Shown piece by piece: positions 55,565 through 63,666 of a DNA stretch of 64,000 nucleotides. The position numbers and the translations under genes were made by a program. Below the pieces are notes generated by a model. It did not search any database. It was not told the DNA's origin and saw nothing but the letters and a program-made list of their open reading frames with translations. Within the stretch, counting starts at the first letter, position 1; each line of letters begins with the position of its first letter. The stretch comes from JAEUNX01 sp034004685. GTDB lineage: Bacteria; Pseudomonadota; Gammaproteobacteria; Burkholderiales; Rhodocyclaceae. The stretch covers positions 1 through 64,000 of the forward strand of contig JAVEWG010000009.1 in assembly GCA_034004685.1 (NCBI GenBank). Reading direction: 5' to 3'.

Positions 55565-56044
55565 TTACAGGTTCTGGGCCGCTTCTTCCCCGGCCAAGCG
55601 CTGGATATAGGCGGCAAAATCCGGATCTTCCCCCTGCACGAGGCGGGGCAGCAGCGCCCGGAAGTCGGCTCGCTGGCACCACTCCCGCATGTAGTCGTCC
55701 CAGCTTTGCCAGCGGCGGGCCTGGCGGGGGCTCATGTCTGGCTCGAAGGCCAGCAGGTAGGCCCGCTCGAAGAGGGAGATGAGCATTTCGAAGATCACCT
55801 GCTGGCGCTCCCGCTGCTCGTCGGAGAGGTCGGCCGCCGCAGTGGTGGAGCGCAGCTTGAGGTCCGGGTTGGCCAGCACCAGCTTGAGGAAGTCCCGGTA
55901 GGCGTCGGAGAGGATCTGGTAGGCCTCTTCCTCTTCGTTGTCCCGTTCCTTGCGCTGTTCGAAGATGAAAATGAGGATGGCCATCGGCAGGCCGATCACC
56001 GTCACCACGTAGCTTGCTGTCTCCCAGAACTGCAGCCAGTCCAT
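55565..56044 (-). CDS. Unknown one-TM protein
   Basis: A 159-aa protein with one N-terminal membrane segment (about 11-28, VVTVIGLPMAILIFIFEQ). A charged linker (RKERDNEEEE) and a helical cytoplasmic domain follow (YRDFLKLVLANPDLKL, QQVIFEMLISLFERAYLL, DYMREWCQ). AAGGAGG sits directly before the ATG. The family is not recognised. It is 31 bases after the amidotransferase gene and probably the last gene of that operon. Confidence 0.75.
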   Translation of the reverse strand: MDWLQFWETASYVVTVIGLPMAILIFIFEQRKERDNEEEEAYQILSDAYRDFLKLVLANPDLKLRSTTAAADLSDEQRERQQVIFEMLISLFERAYLLAFEPDMSPRQARRWQSWDDYMREWCQRADFRALLPRLVQGEDPDFAAYIQRLAGEEAAQNL

Positions 56045-56075
56045 GGGGCCTCCTTGGTCTTTGCCAGCGGCAACC

Positions 56076-56867
56076 TTAGCGCCCGGCAGCGGCGGCGTCG
56101 AGAAACTCTTCCATGATGGGGGTGCTGTCGAGCAGGTCGGCGAAGCCACGGTGGAATTCCGGATGCCATTGCAGCCCCAGCACGTAGCCGTGCCCGCTCC
56201 AGCGCACCGCCTCGATGATGCTGTCTTCCGCGGATTCGGCTTCCACCGCCAGGTCCCGGCCGAGCTTGCGGATGGCTTGGTGGTGGATGCTGTTGACCCG
56301 CATCGGGCCGGGTTGGGGATAGAGCCGCCCCAGTCCGGAACCGGGGAGCATGCGCACGGTGTGGTGGTGGGAGTCGTAAAGGGTGTCGTCCCGGTGGCTG
56401 GCGGCGCCTGGGTGCTGGAGGTCGATGTCCTGGTAGAGGTCGCCACCCAGGGCTACGTTGATGAGCTGGGCACCCCGGCAGATGCCCAGCACCGGCTTGC
56501 CCTGGATGATGAATTCCCATAGCAGCTCGATCTCGTAGAGATCCCGCACCCGGTCGCCGGACCATTCCGGCCGCAGCGGTGTTTCACCATAGCTTTCCGG
56601 GGCCACGTCGGCGCCCCCCTGGAGGACCAGGGCGTCCAGGGCGGCCACGCAGTCCTTCAGCGAAAGGCCGCGCCGTGACAGACCGCCGTCGCCGCTGAGG
56701 GTCGGGACCATGAAGGCCAGGGCGCCATGGGCCATGATCCAGTGGGCCACCGACTGTTCGATGTACTGCAGGGTCTTGCCGGGAAAGCCGAGCTCCTGGG
56801 GGGGACGGTGCATGAGGCGGGGCGACAGGCCGATGCGCGGCGGCCTTGGGTGGGCATCTTCAGGCAT
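56076..56867 (-). CDS. Class I glutamine amidotransferase, PuuD-like
   Basis: A 263-aa amidase of the gamma-glutamyl-GABA hydrolase group. The catalytic triad is Cys130 in GICRGAQ, and His235 and Glu237 in QWHPEFH. ALVLQGGADVAPESYG is the oxyanion-side signature. PuuD-type enzymes hydrolyse a gamma-glutamyl amide bond. It overlaps the YbdK-like ligase gene by 8 bases, so one enzyme may make and the other cleave a gamma-glutamyl compound. Confidence 0.88.
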   Translation of the reverse strand: MPEDAHPRPPRIGLSPRLMHRPPQELGFPGKTLQYIEQSVAHWIMAHGALAFMVPTLSGDGGLSRRGLSLKDCVAALDALVLQGGADVAPESYGETPLRPEWSGDRVRDLYEIELLWEFIIQGKPVLGICRGAQLINVALGGDLYQDIDLQHPGAASHRDDTLYDSHHHTVRMLPGSGLGRLYPQPGPMRVNSIHHQAIRKLGRDLAVEAESAEDSIIEAVRWSGHGYVLGLQWHPEFHRGFADLLDSTPIMEEFLDAAAAGR

Positions 56868-57984
56868 CGCGAGCCTGCCAGGCGAGGCACTGGCGACGCA
56901 CCATTTCCGGGAGGGTGGCGCCTTGCTCTGTCAGTTTCCGCAGCCAGGCCGCATCGCCGCCGCCCTCGTCCACCAAGCGCCCCAGGGACCGGCAGGCCGC
57001 GTCGCAACCCAGCTCGCTGGCATGCGGTTCGAGGTGGGCGAGGGTTTCCCGGATGTCGGCGCCGATGGTGCGATGTTCGTGGGTCTTGGGGGCCACCAGG
57101 GTTCCGTCGAAGCCGAAGCGGCAGGCCTGGAAACGGTTGAAGGTATAGACCAGATAGTCCGCCTCGGCCGGGGCGTAGGGCTGTTCGACCATGAGGTAGC
57201 GGGCCACCGCCTGGATGTAGGCGGCGAGTTCCGCCGCCCGTTCGATGGTCAGCGGCGTGTCCATCACCCGCACTTCCACCGTGCCGTATTCGGGTTTGGG
57301 CCGGATGTCCCAGTAGAAGTCCTTCATGCTGCTGACCACGCCGGTGGCCGTCATCTGGTCGAAGTATTCCTCGAAGTCCCGCCAGGTTTCCACGAAGGGG
57401 GCTCGCCCGGAGAGGGGGAAGGCAAAAATGGAATTGAGCCGCGCCGACTGAAAGCCGGTGTCGTAACCCTGCACGTAGGGGGAGGCTGCCGCCAGGGCGA
57501 TGAAATGGGGAATGTAGCGGGACAGGGCATGGAGCAGGTGAAAGGCCTGGTCAGGGCCCGGGCAGCCGATATGGACGTGCTGGCCGAACACCGTGAACTG
57601 CTTGGCCAGGTAGCCGTAGAGGTCGTTGAGGTGTTGGAAGCGGGGGGCGTCGAAGATGCGTTGGGCTCCCCAGTGCTGGAAGGGGTGGGTACCGCCGCCG
57701 CAGATGCCGATGTTGAGGCGACGGGCGGCCTCCACCAAGGCGTCACGGATCTCCCGGAGCTGGGCCAGGGCGTCGGTGTAACCCTCGCAGATGCCGGTGG
57801 AGATCTCGATCATGCTGGAGGTGATCTCCGGCTTGATCTCGCCGGCCCCGGTACGCTTGCCGACCGCCCGCAGCAGGTCGCTGGCGGCGGTGGTCAGATC
57901 GTAGTCATGGAGATTGACCAGTTGCAGTTCCAGTTCCACCCCCAAAGTCAGGGAGCGGGAGGCGGCGAAGGGCTCAAGGGGCAT
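56860..57984 (-). CDS. ybdK: YbdK-type carboxylate-amine ligase (GCS2 family)
   Basis: A 374-aa member of glutamate-cysteine ligase family 2. LGVELELQLVN holds the metal-binding glutamates, then EITSSMIEISTGIC, GGGTHPFQHW, FGQHVHIGCP and GTVEVRVMDTPL. E. coli YbdK has weak glutamate-cysteine ligase activity and the physiological product is uncertain. GGGGAGG lies eight bases before ATG 57984. The gene overlaps the antiporter by 11 bases and the amidotransferase by 8. Confidence 0.9.
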   Translation of the reverse strand: MPLEPFAASRSLTLGVELELQLVNLHDYDLTTAASDLLRAVGKRTGAGEIKPEITSSMIEISTGICEGYTDALAQLREIRDALVEAARRLNIGICGGGTHPFQHWGAQRIFDAPRFQHLNDLYGYLAKQFTVFGQHVHIGCPGPDQAFHLLHALSRYIPHFIALAAASPYVQGYDTGFQSARLNSIFAFPLSGRAPFVETWRDFEEYFDQMTATGVVSSMKDFYWDIRPKPEYGTVEVRVMDTPLTIERAAELAAYIQAVARYLMVEQPYAPAEADYLVYTFNRFQACRFGFDGTLVAPKTHEHRTIGADIRETLAHLEPHASELGCDAACRSLGRLVDEGGGDAAWLRKLTEQGATLPEMVRRQCLAWQARDA

Positions 57985-59212
57985 GGCTGGTCCTCCCCGG
58001 CGGGGCGGCCCGCTCCGCGTGGGTTTCCCCGGCCCGCCCGAGGGCCAGGCGCAGGGCCACCGGTCCCAGCAGCTGCATGACCAGGATGGCGACCAGCAGG
58101 ATGCCCAGCAGTTGCCGGCCGAAGTCCGGATATAGACGGGTGAGTTCCCCCGTCATGCCCAGGGCCACCCCGCACAGGGGCCACAAGGCCAGGCCCAGGG
58201 CCCCCGCCTGACGCCAGCTCAGTCCGGCCAGGGGCCCCAGGGCGGTGGCGGCGGCGGCCTTGGCCAGCGCCCGGACCAGCACCACCGCGCAACCCGCCAC
58301 GGCGCTGCCCAGGAGCAGGGGCCCGTCGGCCAGGGCGCCGGTGAACACGAACATCAGCATTACCAGCAGGCTCCCCGCCGAGCCGAAGTGGCGGGGGAAG
58401 AGATGCGGGCGGGGGTCGCCGAGCTTCACCAGCATCCCCGCCAGCAGGGGCGCCAGCAGGGTCGGCAGGCGCGCCGTCTGGAGTAGCGCCATGACCAGCA
58501 GCAGCAGGCCGAAGAGGAGGGCCGAGGCTTGTTCATCGGCGATGTCGAAGGCATTGCGCAGGCGGCGGAAGACGAAGGCCAGGGCCACCGCCGCCAGCAC
58601 CGAGCCCGCCAGGCGGTAGAGAGGGTGGAAGAAGGCTGCGGCGGCCCCCCGGCCATGGCTGCTATGCAGCCAGCCCAGCACGAAATGCAGGGCCACCAGG
58701 GCATACACCATGTTGAGGGCGGTGAGGAGCAGCATCCGCTCCGTCACCTGGCCGCTGGCCCGGCAGTCGGAGCTGACCCGCAGGGCGATGGCCGGGGACG
58801 AGGCGATGGCGATGGCCGCCACCGCCAAGGATAAGGTGGTCGCCACCCCCAGCCATTGCAACACCCCGAACACGCCGCCAAAGGCCAGGCCCGCTTCAGC
58901 CAGGCTGCCCGCCAGGATGGCCGGATTGGCCCGCAGCCAGCGCAGATCCACCCGGATACCCAGTTCGAACAGGAGGAGGGCCACCGCCAGGTCGATGAAT
59001 ACCCGGAAATCAGCGAACTGGCGGGGGCCGAGCCAGCCCAAGGCCAGGGGACCCAGCGCCATCCCCGCCACGGTGTAGCCCAGGATGCGGGGCAGGCGCC
59101 AGAAGCGCGCGGCGGATTCGCCGAAGAGGGCGGCGCCCAGGAGCGCCACCGCCAGCACGAACAGGTCGCTGTGGGGTGGCCAGAAGGGAAGAAGGTCGTT
59201 TACCGGGGACAA
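57974..59212 (-). CDS. CPA2 cation/proton antiporter (KefB-like membrane domain)
   Basis: A 412-aa monovalent cation/proton antiporter with about 11-12 hydrophobic segments. VAGMALGPLALGWL, IDLAVALLLFELGIRVDL and IASSPAIALRV are the CPA2 signatures. The C-terminal TrkA/KTN domain of full KefB/KefC is absent; the protein ends with a short basic tail. TTG 59212 is the start because AAGGAGGAAA lies seven bases before it, an unusually strong site. It is first gene of the antiporter-ligase-amidotransferase operon. Confidence 0.88.
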   Translation of the reverse strand: MSPVNDLLPFWPPHSDLFVLAVALLGAALFGESAARFWRLPRILGYTVAGMALGPLALGWLGPRQFADFRVFIDLAVALLLFELGIRVDLRWLRANPAILAGSLAEAGLAFGGVFGVLQWLGVATTLSLAVAAIAIASSPAIALRVSSDCRASGQVTERMLLLTALNMVYALVALHFVLGWLHSSHGRGAAAAFFHPLYRLAGSVLAAVALAFVFRRLRNAFDIADEQASALLFGLLLLVMALLQTARLPTLLAPLLAGMLVKLGDPRPHLFPRHFGSAGSLLVMLMFVFTGALADGPLLLGSAVAGCAVVLVRALAKAAAATALGPLAGLSWRQAGALGLALWPLCGVALGMTGELTRLYPDFGRQLLGILLVAILVMQLLGPVALRLALGRAGETHAERAAPPGRTSHAP

Positions 59213-59237
59213 GGATTTCCTCCTTAGGCTGTGATCG

Positions 59238-59270
59238 GGTCATCCCCCGCCGTGCCGGCCGGGGATGACC
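59238..59270. repeat. Hairpin in the divergent antiporter/lolC promoter region
   Basis: GGTCATCCCC (59238-59247) and GGGGATGACC (59261-59270) are perfect 10-base inverted repeats with a 13-base GC-rich loop, 26 bases upstream of the antiporter start. No T-run is present. It could be an operator or a leader hairpin. Otherwise 59213-59435 shows no gene. Confidence 0.6.
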
Positions 59271-59435
59271 GACTCAATGGCCATTCCCCCGCCTCGCAAT
59301 CGCCCCTCCCATTAGGCACAATAGCCGACTTTTCCGGCACCCGCCGTCGCCCGAGCGCCTTCAGTCATGGGGTCCCCACGGCAAACCCAGGGGCGCCGGC
59401 GTGCCCCGGCAGCCTGACTTGGATCATCCCTACCC

Positions 59436-60689
59436 ATGCTTTATGAAATTCTGATCGGTCTGCGCTACACCCGTTCCCGCAAGCGGGCCCAGGGGCGCAA
59501 CCGCTTCATCTCCTTTATCTCGGCGGTGTCCATGTTCGGCATCGCCCTGGGGGTGGCAGCGCTGATCACCGTGCTGTCGGTAATGAACGGCTTCCAGGAG
59601 GAGTTGCGCAGCCGCATCCTGGGAGTCGCTTCCCACATCCAGGTGACCGCCTTCGACGGCGATCTGCCCCAGTGGCAGCAGGTGGCGGAGCAGGCCGCTG
59701 GCCACCGGGAGGTGCAGGCTTCAGCCCCCTTCGTCCAGGCCCAGGGCATGCTGGCCTTCGACCAGACCGTGCGGGGCACCCTGGTGCGGGGCATCCTGCC
59801 GGCGGCGGAGGAGCGGGTGGCGGATTTCGCCCGGTACATGCGGGCGGGCCATCTGGAAGACTTGCGCCCCGGGGAGTTTGGCATCGTGCTGGGGGCGGAC
59901 CTGGCCCACAACCTGCGGGCCCAGCCGGGGGACAAGGTGACCCTGATCGCTCCCCAGGGGTTGGTGACCCCGGCGGCGGTGCTGCCCCGCTTGAAGCAGT
60001 TCCGGGTGGTGGGGGTGTTCGAGGCGGGCATGATCGAGTACGACGCCGGCCTGGCCCTGATCCACATGAACGATGCCCAGGCCCTCTACCAGATGGGGGA
60101 GGGCGTGTCGGGGGTGCGCCTGAAGGTGGCGGATCTGTTCGCTGCCCCCCGCATCGCCCGGGAACTGGCGGGCAGCATCCAGGCCGATGTGCTGATCAAC
60201 GACTGGACCCGCAGCCACGCCAACTTTTTCCGGGCGGTGGCCCTGGAGAAGACCATGATGACGGTGATCCTCTTCCTGATCGTGGCGGTGGCGGCCTTCA
60301 ACATCGTGTCCACCCTGGTGATGGCGGTCCAGGAGAAGTACGCCGACATTGCCATCCTGCGCACCCTGGGGGCCAGCCCCCGCTCCATCATGGCGATCTT
60401 CGTGCTGCAGGGTTCCATCATCGGGATGGTGGGGCTACTGGCCGGGGTGGCGGGGGGCGTTCTGCTGGCCACCAATCTGGGGGTGGTGATCCCGGCCCTG
60501 GAGACCGTCCTGGGGGTGACCCTGTGGAGCAAGGACATCTACTACATCTCCGAAATGCCCTCCCAGGTGCTGGCCAGCGACGTGACCGCCATCGTGAGCG
60601 TGTCCTTCGTGCTGACCCTGCTGGCAGCCCTGTATCCGAGCTGGCGGGCTTCCCGGGTCAATCCGGCGGAGGCCCTGCGCTATGAGTGA
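59436..60689 (+). CDS. lolC: Lipoprotein-releasing system permease LolC/LolE
   Basis: A 417-aa inner-membrane permease releasing outer-membrane lipoproteins to LolA. The N-terminal cytoplasmic stretch YTRSRKRAQGRNRFISFIS and first TM (SMFGIALGVAALITVLSVMN) are typical. A large periplasmic domain and three C-terminal TMs with ADIAILRTLGASPRSIMAIF follow. Only one permease gene is present, so it may be the homodimeric (LolF-like) form. It overlaps lolD by 8 bases. Confidence 0.95.
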   Translation: MLYEILIGLRYTRSRKRAQGRNRFISFISAVSMFGIALGVAALITVLSVMNGFQEELRSRILGVASHIQVTAFDGDLPQWQQVAEQAAGHREVQASAPFVQAQGMLAFDQTVRGTLVRGILPAAEERVADFARYMRAGHLEDLRPGEFGIVLGADLAHNLRAQPGDKVTLIAPQGLVTPAAVLPRLKQFRVVGVFEAGMIEYDAGLALIHMNDAQALYQMGEGVSGVRLKVADLFAAPRIARELAGSIQADVLINDWTRSHANFFRAVALEKTMMTVILFLIVAVAAFNIVSTLVMAVQEKYADIAILRTLGASPRSIMAIFVLQGSIIGMVGLLAGVAGGVLLATNLGVVIPALETVLGVTLWSKDIYYISEMPSQVLASDVTAIVSVSFVLTLLAALYPSWRASRVNPAEALRYE

Positions 60690-61404
60690 TTCGCCCATGC
60701 CCCCGTCTGCTGCCTCATCTTCGACCACCCAACCCGTCCTGGCTTGCGCGGGCCTTTCCAAGACCTTCTCCTCCGGCCCCGAGCCGGTGGCGGTGTTGCG
60801 GGGGGTGAGCCTCGCCGTGGCCCGGGGGGAGCGACTGGCGGTGGTGGGGGCTTCCGGTTCCGGCAAGAGCACCTTGCTCCATCTGCTGGGGGGGCTGGAC
60901 GTGCCCAGCGCTGGGCGGGTGGAACTCCTGGGGCGGGATTTTTCCACCATCGGCGAGGCGGAGCGGGGGCGGCTGCGCAACCAGGCCTTGGGCTTCGTCT
61001 ATCAGTTCCACCACCTCCTGCCGGAATTTTCCGCCCTGGAAAACGTGGCCATGCCGCTCTTCATCCGCCGCCTCGATCCGGTGGAGGCCCGGGCCCGGGC
61101 CGAGACCATGCTCAAGGCGGTGGGCCTGGGCCACCGCTTGACCCACGCCCCCGGGGAGCTCTCCGGCGGCGAGCGCCAGCGGGCGGCCATCGCCCGGGCC
61201 CTGGTGACCCGCCCGGCCTGCGTGCTGGCGGACGAACCCACCGGCAACCTGGATCGGGCTACGGCCGACCAGGTCTTTGCCCTGATGATGGAACTGGCCC
61301 GGGACCAGGGCACCAGCTTCATCATCGTGACCCATGATCCGGGCCTGGCCAGCCGGGTGGATCGGGTGCTGCGCCTGGATGACGGGCGCTTATCCGTGGA
61401 TTGA
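60682..61404 (+). CDS. lolD: Lipoprotein-releasing system ATPase LolD
   Basis: A 240-aa ABC ATPase powering LolC. Walker A is GASGSGKST, the signature is LSGGERQRAAIARAL, Walker B is VLADEPTGNLD, and the LolD-typical QFHHLLPEFSALENVAMP stretch is present. It starts within the lolC end. Confidence 0.96.
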   Translation: MSDSPMPPSAASSSTTQPVLACAGLSKTFSSGPEPVAVLRGVSLAVARGERLAVVGASGSGKSTLLHLLGGLDVPSAGRVELLGRDFSTIGEAERGRLRNQALGFVYQFHHLLPEFSALENVAMPLFIRRLDPVEARARAETMLKAVGLGHRLTHAPGELSGGERQRAAIARALVTRPACVLADEPTGNLDRATADQVFALMMELARDQGTSFIIVTHDPGLASRVDRVLRLDDGRLSVD

Positions 61405-61424
61405 AGCCAAAGCGCTCCTTGTCT

Positions 61425-61436
61425 ATGTTTAAACAT
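61425..61436. promoter_or_regulatory. Perfect 12-base palindrome upstream of the chemoreceptor
   Basis: ATGTTTAAACAT, 21 bases after the lolD stop and about 120 before the chemoreceptor gene, in an AT-richer 152-base gap with no gene. It could be a regulator-binding site; no known consensus is assigned. Confidence 0.35.
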
Positions 61437-61556
61437 GGAGATCGCGATCGGAATTTTAGTTTTCGGGATTTTTGTCGATACCCAATTTGGGGCTGAAATC
61501 GGCGCTGGATTTCCAGTTTTCGCTTGATTGGCATCAATTATTTTCAGGAGACTGGA

Positions 61557-63581
61557 ATGAAAACCCTTTTTAAACCGGGAATGCATCTCATGCGCAGGCT
61601 GCGCTATCCAGCCAAGTTTGGGGTGGCCGGGGCCATCATGCTGGTCATGGTGGCGTTCTTGTTCGTATCCTTGGTGGGCGCGCTCTACGGAGAGATCCGC
61701 ATGGCCCGGGGAGAGCTGGCGGGGCTGCCGGTGGCTGAAAAAGTGCTCCAGGTGGTGCGCCTGACCCAGCAGCATCGCGGCTTGTCATCGGCGGTCCTGA
61801 ATGGCGGTGAGAACCTCAAGCCCAAGCTCCAGGGCCTGACCACGGATCTGGAGGCGGGCATGGCGATGGCCCGTGACACCCTGGCGGCCAATGGCCAGCT
61901 GAGCGCCGCCAATGGCCGCTGGGAGAAGGTCCTGTCCGACTGGGGAACCCTGCGGACCAAGGGGCTGGAGATGCCGGCGCGGGACAATATCGTGGCTCAC
62001 ACCCGCCTGGTCGGCCTGCAACTGCTGGCGCTCCACGACATTGGGGACGATGCGGGCCTGAGCCGGGACCCCCAGACGGATACCGCCTATCTGCTGGATA
62101 ACGCCCTGCGCCGGATTCCCACCGTCACCGAGCGGCTGGGCCGCCTGCGGGCCCTGGGCGCCGGCGCCCTGGCGGCCCAGGCCCTGGACGAACAACGGCG
62201 TGAGGACATCACCTTGCAGCTGGGGGAATTGCAGAGTGCCCTGGACGACCTGCGGGAGAACCTGGACCGCTCCGCCCAGGCCAATCCGGCCGCCAAGCCC
62301 CGGATCATGGTGTTTCGCACTGCCCTGGACGATTCCACCGGCCCGGTGCTGGTGGCCTTGCGGGAGCACATTCTCAAGTCTGATCTGAGCATGGCGCCGG
62401 CGGCTTATTTCGACCTGGTGACGGGGACCATCGACCAGGCCTATGAGCGAACCTTCCAGGAGTTGCTGCCCCAGACCCGGGGGCTGCTGGAACTGCGTCT
62501 GGCGGGCCTGGAGAGGGCGGCCATCGGCAACGTGAGCCTGTGCCTGCTGTGCTTGGTGACCCTGCTCTATCTGGGGATTTCCGCCTACCTCACGGTGGTG
62601 GAGTCGGTGGGCGAGTTGCGCTCCGTGGCGGAGGAAATGGCCCGGGGCAATCTGCGGGCAGATGTCCGCTTTTCCGCCCGGGATGAATTGCGCACCGTGG
62701 CCGACAGCTTCGGCGCCATGGCGGTCACCCTGCGGGACGTGATCGGGGAGTTGCATCGTGAAACCGAGGCCCTCACCCGGTCGGCCTCTTCCCTGGTGGA
62801 TAACGCTTCCCGGGTGAGCCGGGCATCGGAAAGCCAGAGCGAGGCCGCCGCCGGCACCGCCGCGGCGGTGGAGGAAATGACCGTGGGGGTGGAGGAAATC
62901 GCCCGCCACGCCGGCTCGGCGGAAGAGATATCCCGGGATTCGGGCCGCTTGTCCGAAAGCGGTGGCGAGGTGGTGGCGCGGACGGTGGTCGAAATGCAGT
63001 CCATTGCCCAGGTGGTGCGGGAGTCGGCCCAGGTGATCGAGGAACTGGGGGCCCGCTCCGGAGAAATTTCAGTGATGGTCAGCACCATCCAGCAGATCGC
63101 CGATCAGACCAATCTGCTGGCGCTCAACGCCGCCATCGAGGCAGCCCGGGCCGGCGAGCAGGGACGGGGGTTCGCCGTGGTGGCCGACGAGGTGCGCAAG
63201 CTCGCCGAGCGGACCAGCCTGGCCACCCGGGAGATCAGCGCGGTGATCAACGGTATCCAGGCCGGCACCGGCCGCGCGGTGGCCACCATGCAGCAAGGGG
63301 TGGAGCGGGTGCAGCAGGGGGTGGCCCTGACCAGCGAGGCGGGGGCGTCCATGGGGCGGATCCGGGAAGGGAGCAGCCAGGTGGTACAGGCGGTTTCGGA
63401 TATTTCCCTGGCTCTGCGGGAGCAGAGTTCCGCCAGCAACGAAATTGCCAGAAACGTGGAGCGGATCGCCCGGATGGCCGAGGAAAACAGCCTGGCGGTG
63501 AATGAAACTGCCGCCACGGCCAACCAGCTGGAGGGCCTGGCGGCGCGCCTGCGTCAGCAGGTGGCGCGGTTCCAGGTGTGA
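61557..63581 (+). CDS. Methyl-accepting chemotaxis protein
   Basis: A 674-aa chemoreceptor. TM1 covers about 21-44. A periplasmic helical domain follows (46-320), with QQHRGLSSAVLNGG near 71-84 resembling nitrate/nitrite-sensing (NIT) domains. TM2 is about 323-347, then a HAMP domain. The signalling hairpin is at about 511-552 (QQIADQTNLLALNAA, EQGRGFAVVADEVRKLAERT). ATG 61557 has CAGGAG upstream. The C-terminus has no CheR-docking pentapeptide. The ligand is unknown; the NIT similarity is tentative. Confidence 0.93.
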   Translation: MKTLFKPGMHLMRRLRYPAKFGVAGAIMLVMVAFLFVSLVGALYGEIRMARGELAGLPVAEKVLQVVRLTQQHRGLSSAVLNGGENLKPKLQGLTTDLEAGMAMARDTLAANGQLSAANGRWEKVLSDWGTLRTKGLEMPARDNIVAHTRLVGLQLLALHDIGDDAGLSRDPQTDTAYLLDNALRRIPTVTERLGRLRALGAGALAAQALDEQRREDITLQLGELQSALDDLRENLDRSAQANPAAKPRIMVFRTALDDSTGPVLVALREHILKSDLSMAPAAYFDLVTGTIDQAYERTFQELLPQTRGLLELRLAGLERAAIGNVSLCLLCLVTLLYLGISAYLTVVESVGELRSVAEEMARGNLRADVRFSARDELRTVADSFGAMAVTLRDVIGELHRETEALTRSASSLVDNASRVSRASESQSEAAAGTAAAVEEMTVGVEEIARHAGSAEEISRDSGRLSESGGEVVARTVVEMQSIAQVVRESAQVIEELGARSGEISVMVSTIQQIADQTNLLALNAAIEAARAGEQGRGFAVVADEVRKLAERTSLATREISAVINGIQAGTGRAVATMQQGVERVQQGVALTSEAGASMGRIREGSSQVVQAVSDISLALREQSSASNEIARNVERIARMAEENSLAVNETAATANQLEGLAARLRQQVARFQV

Positions 63582-63666
63582 ATCCAGGCCGGCGGCAAGG
63601 GATTTACAAAGCGAAGAGACGCGCCAGGGCCTTGCGGCCCTCCGGCGCGCACATGGTCACCAGCAC

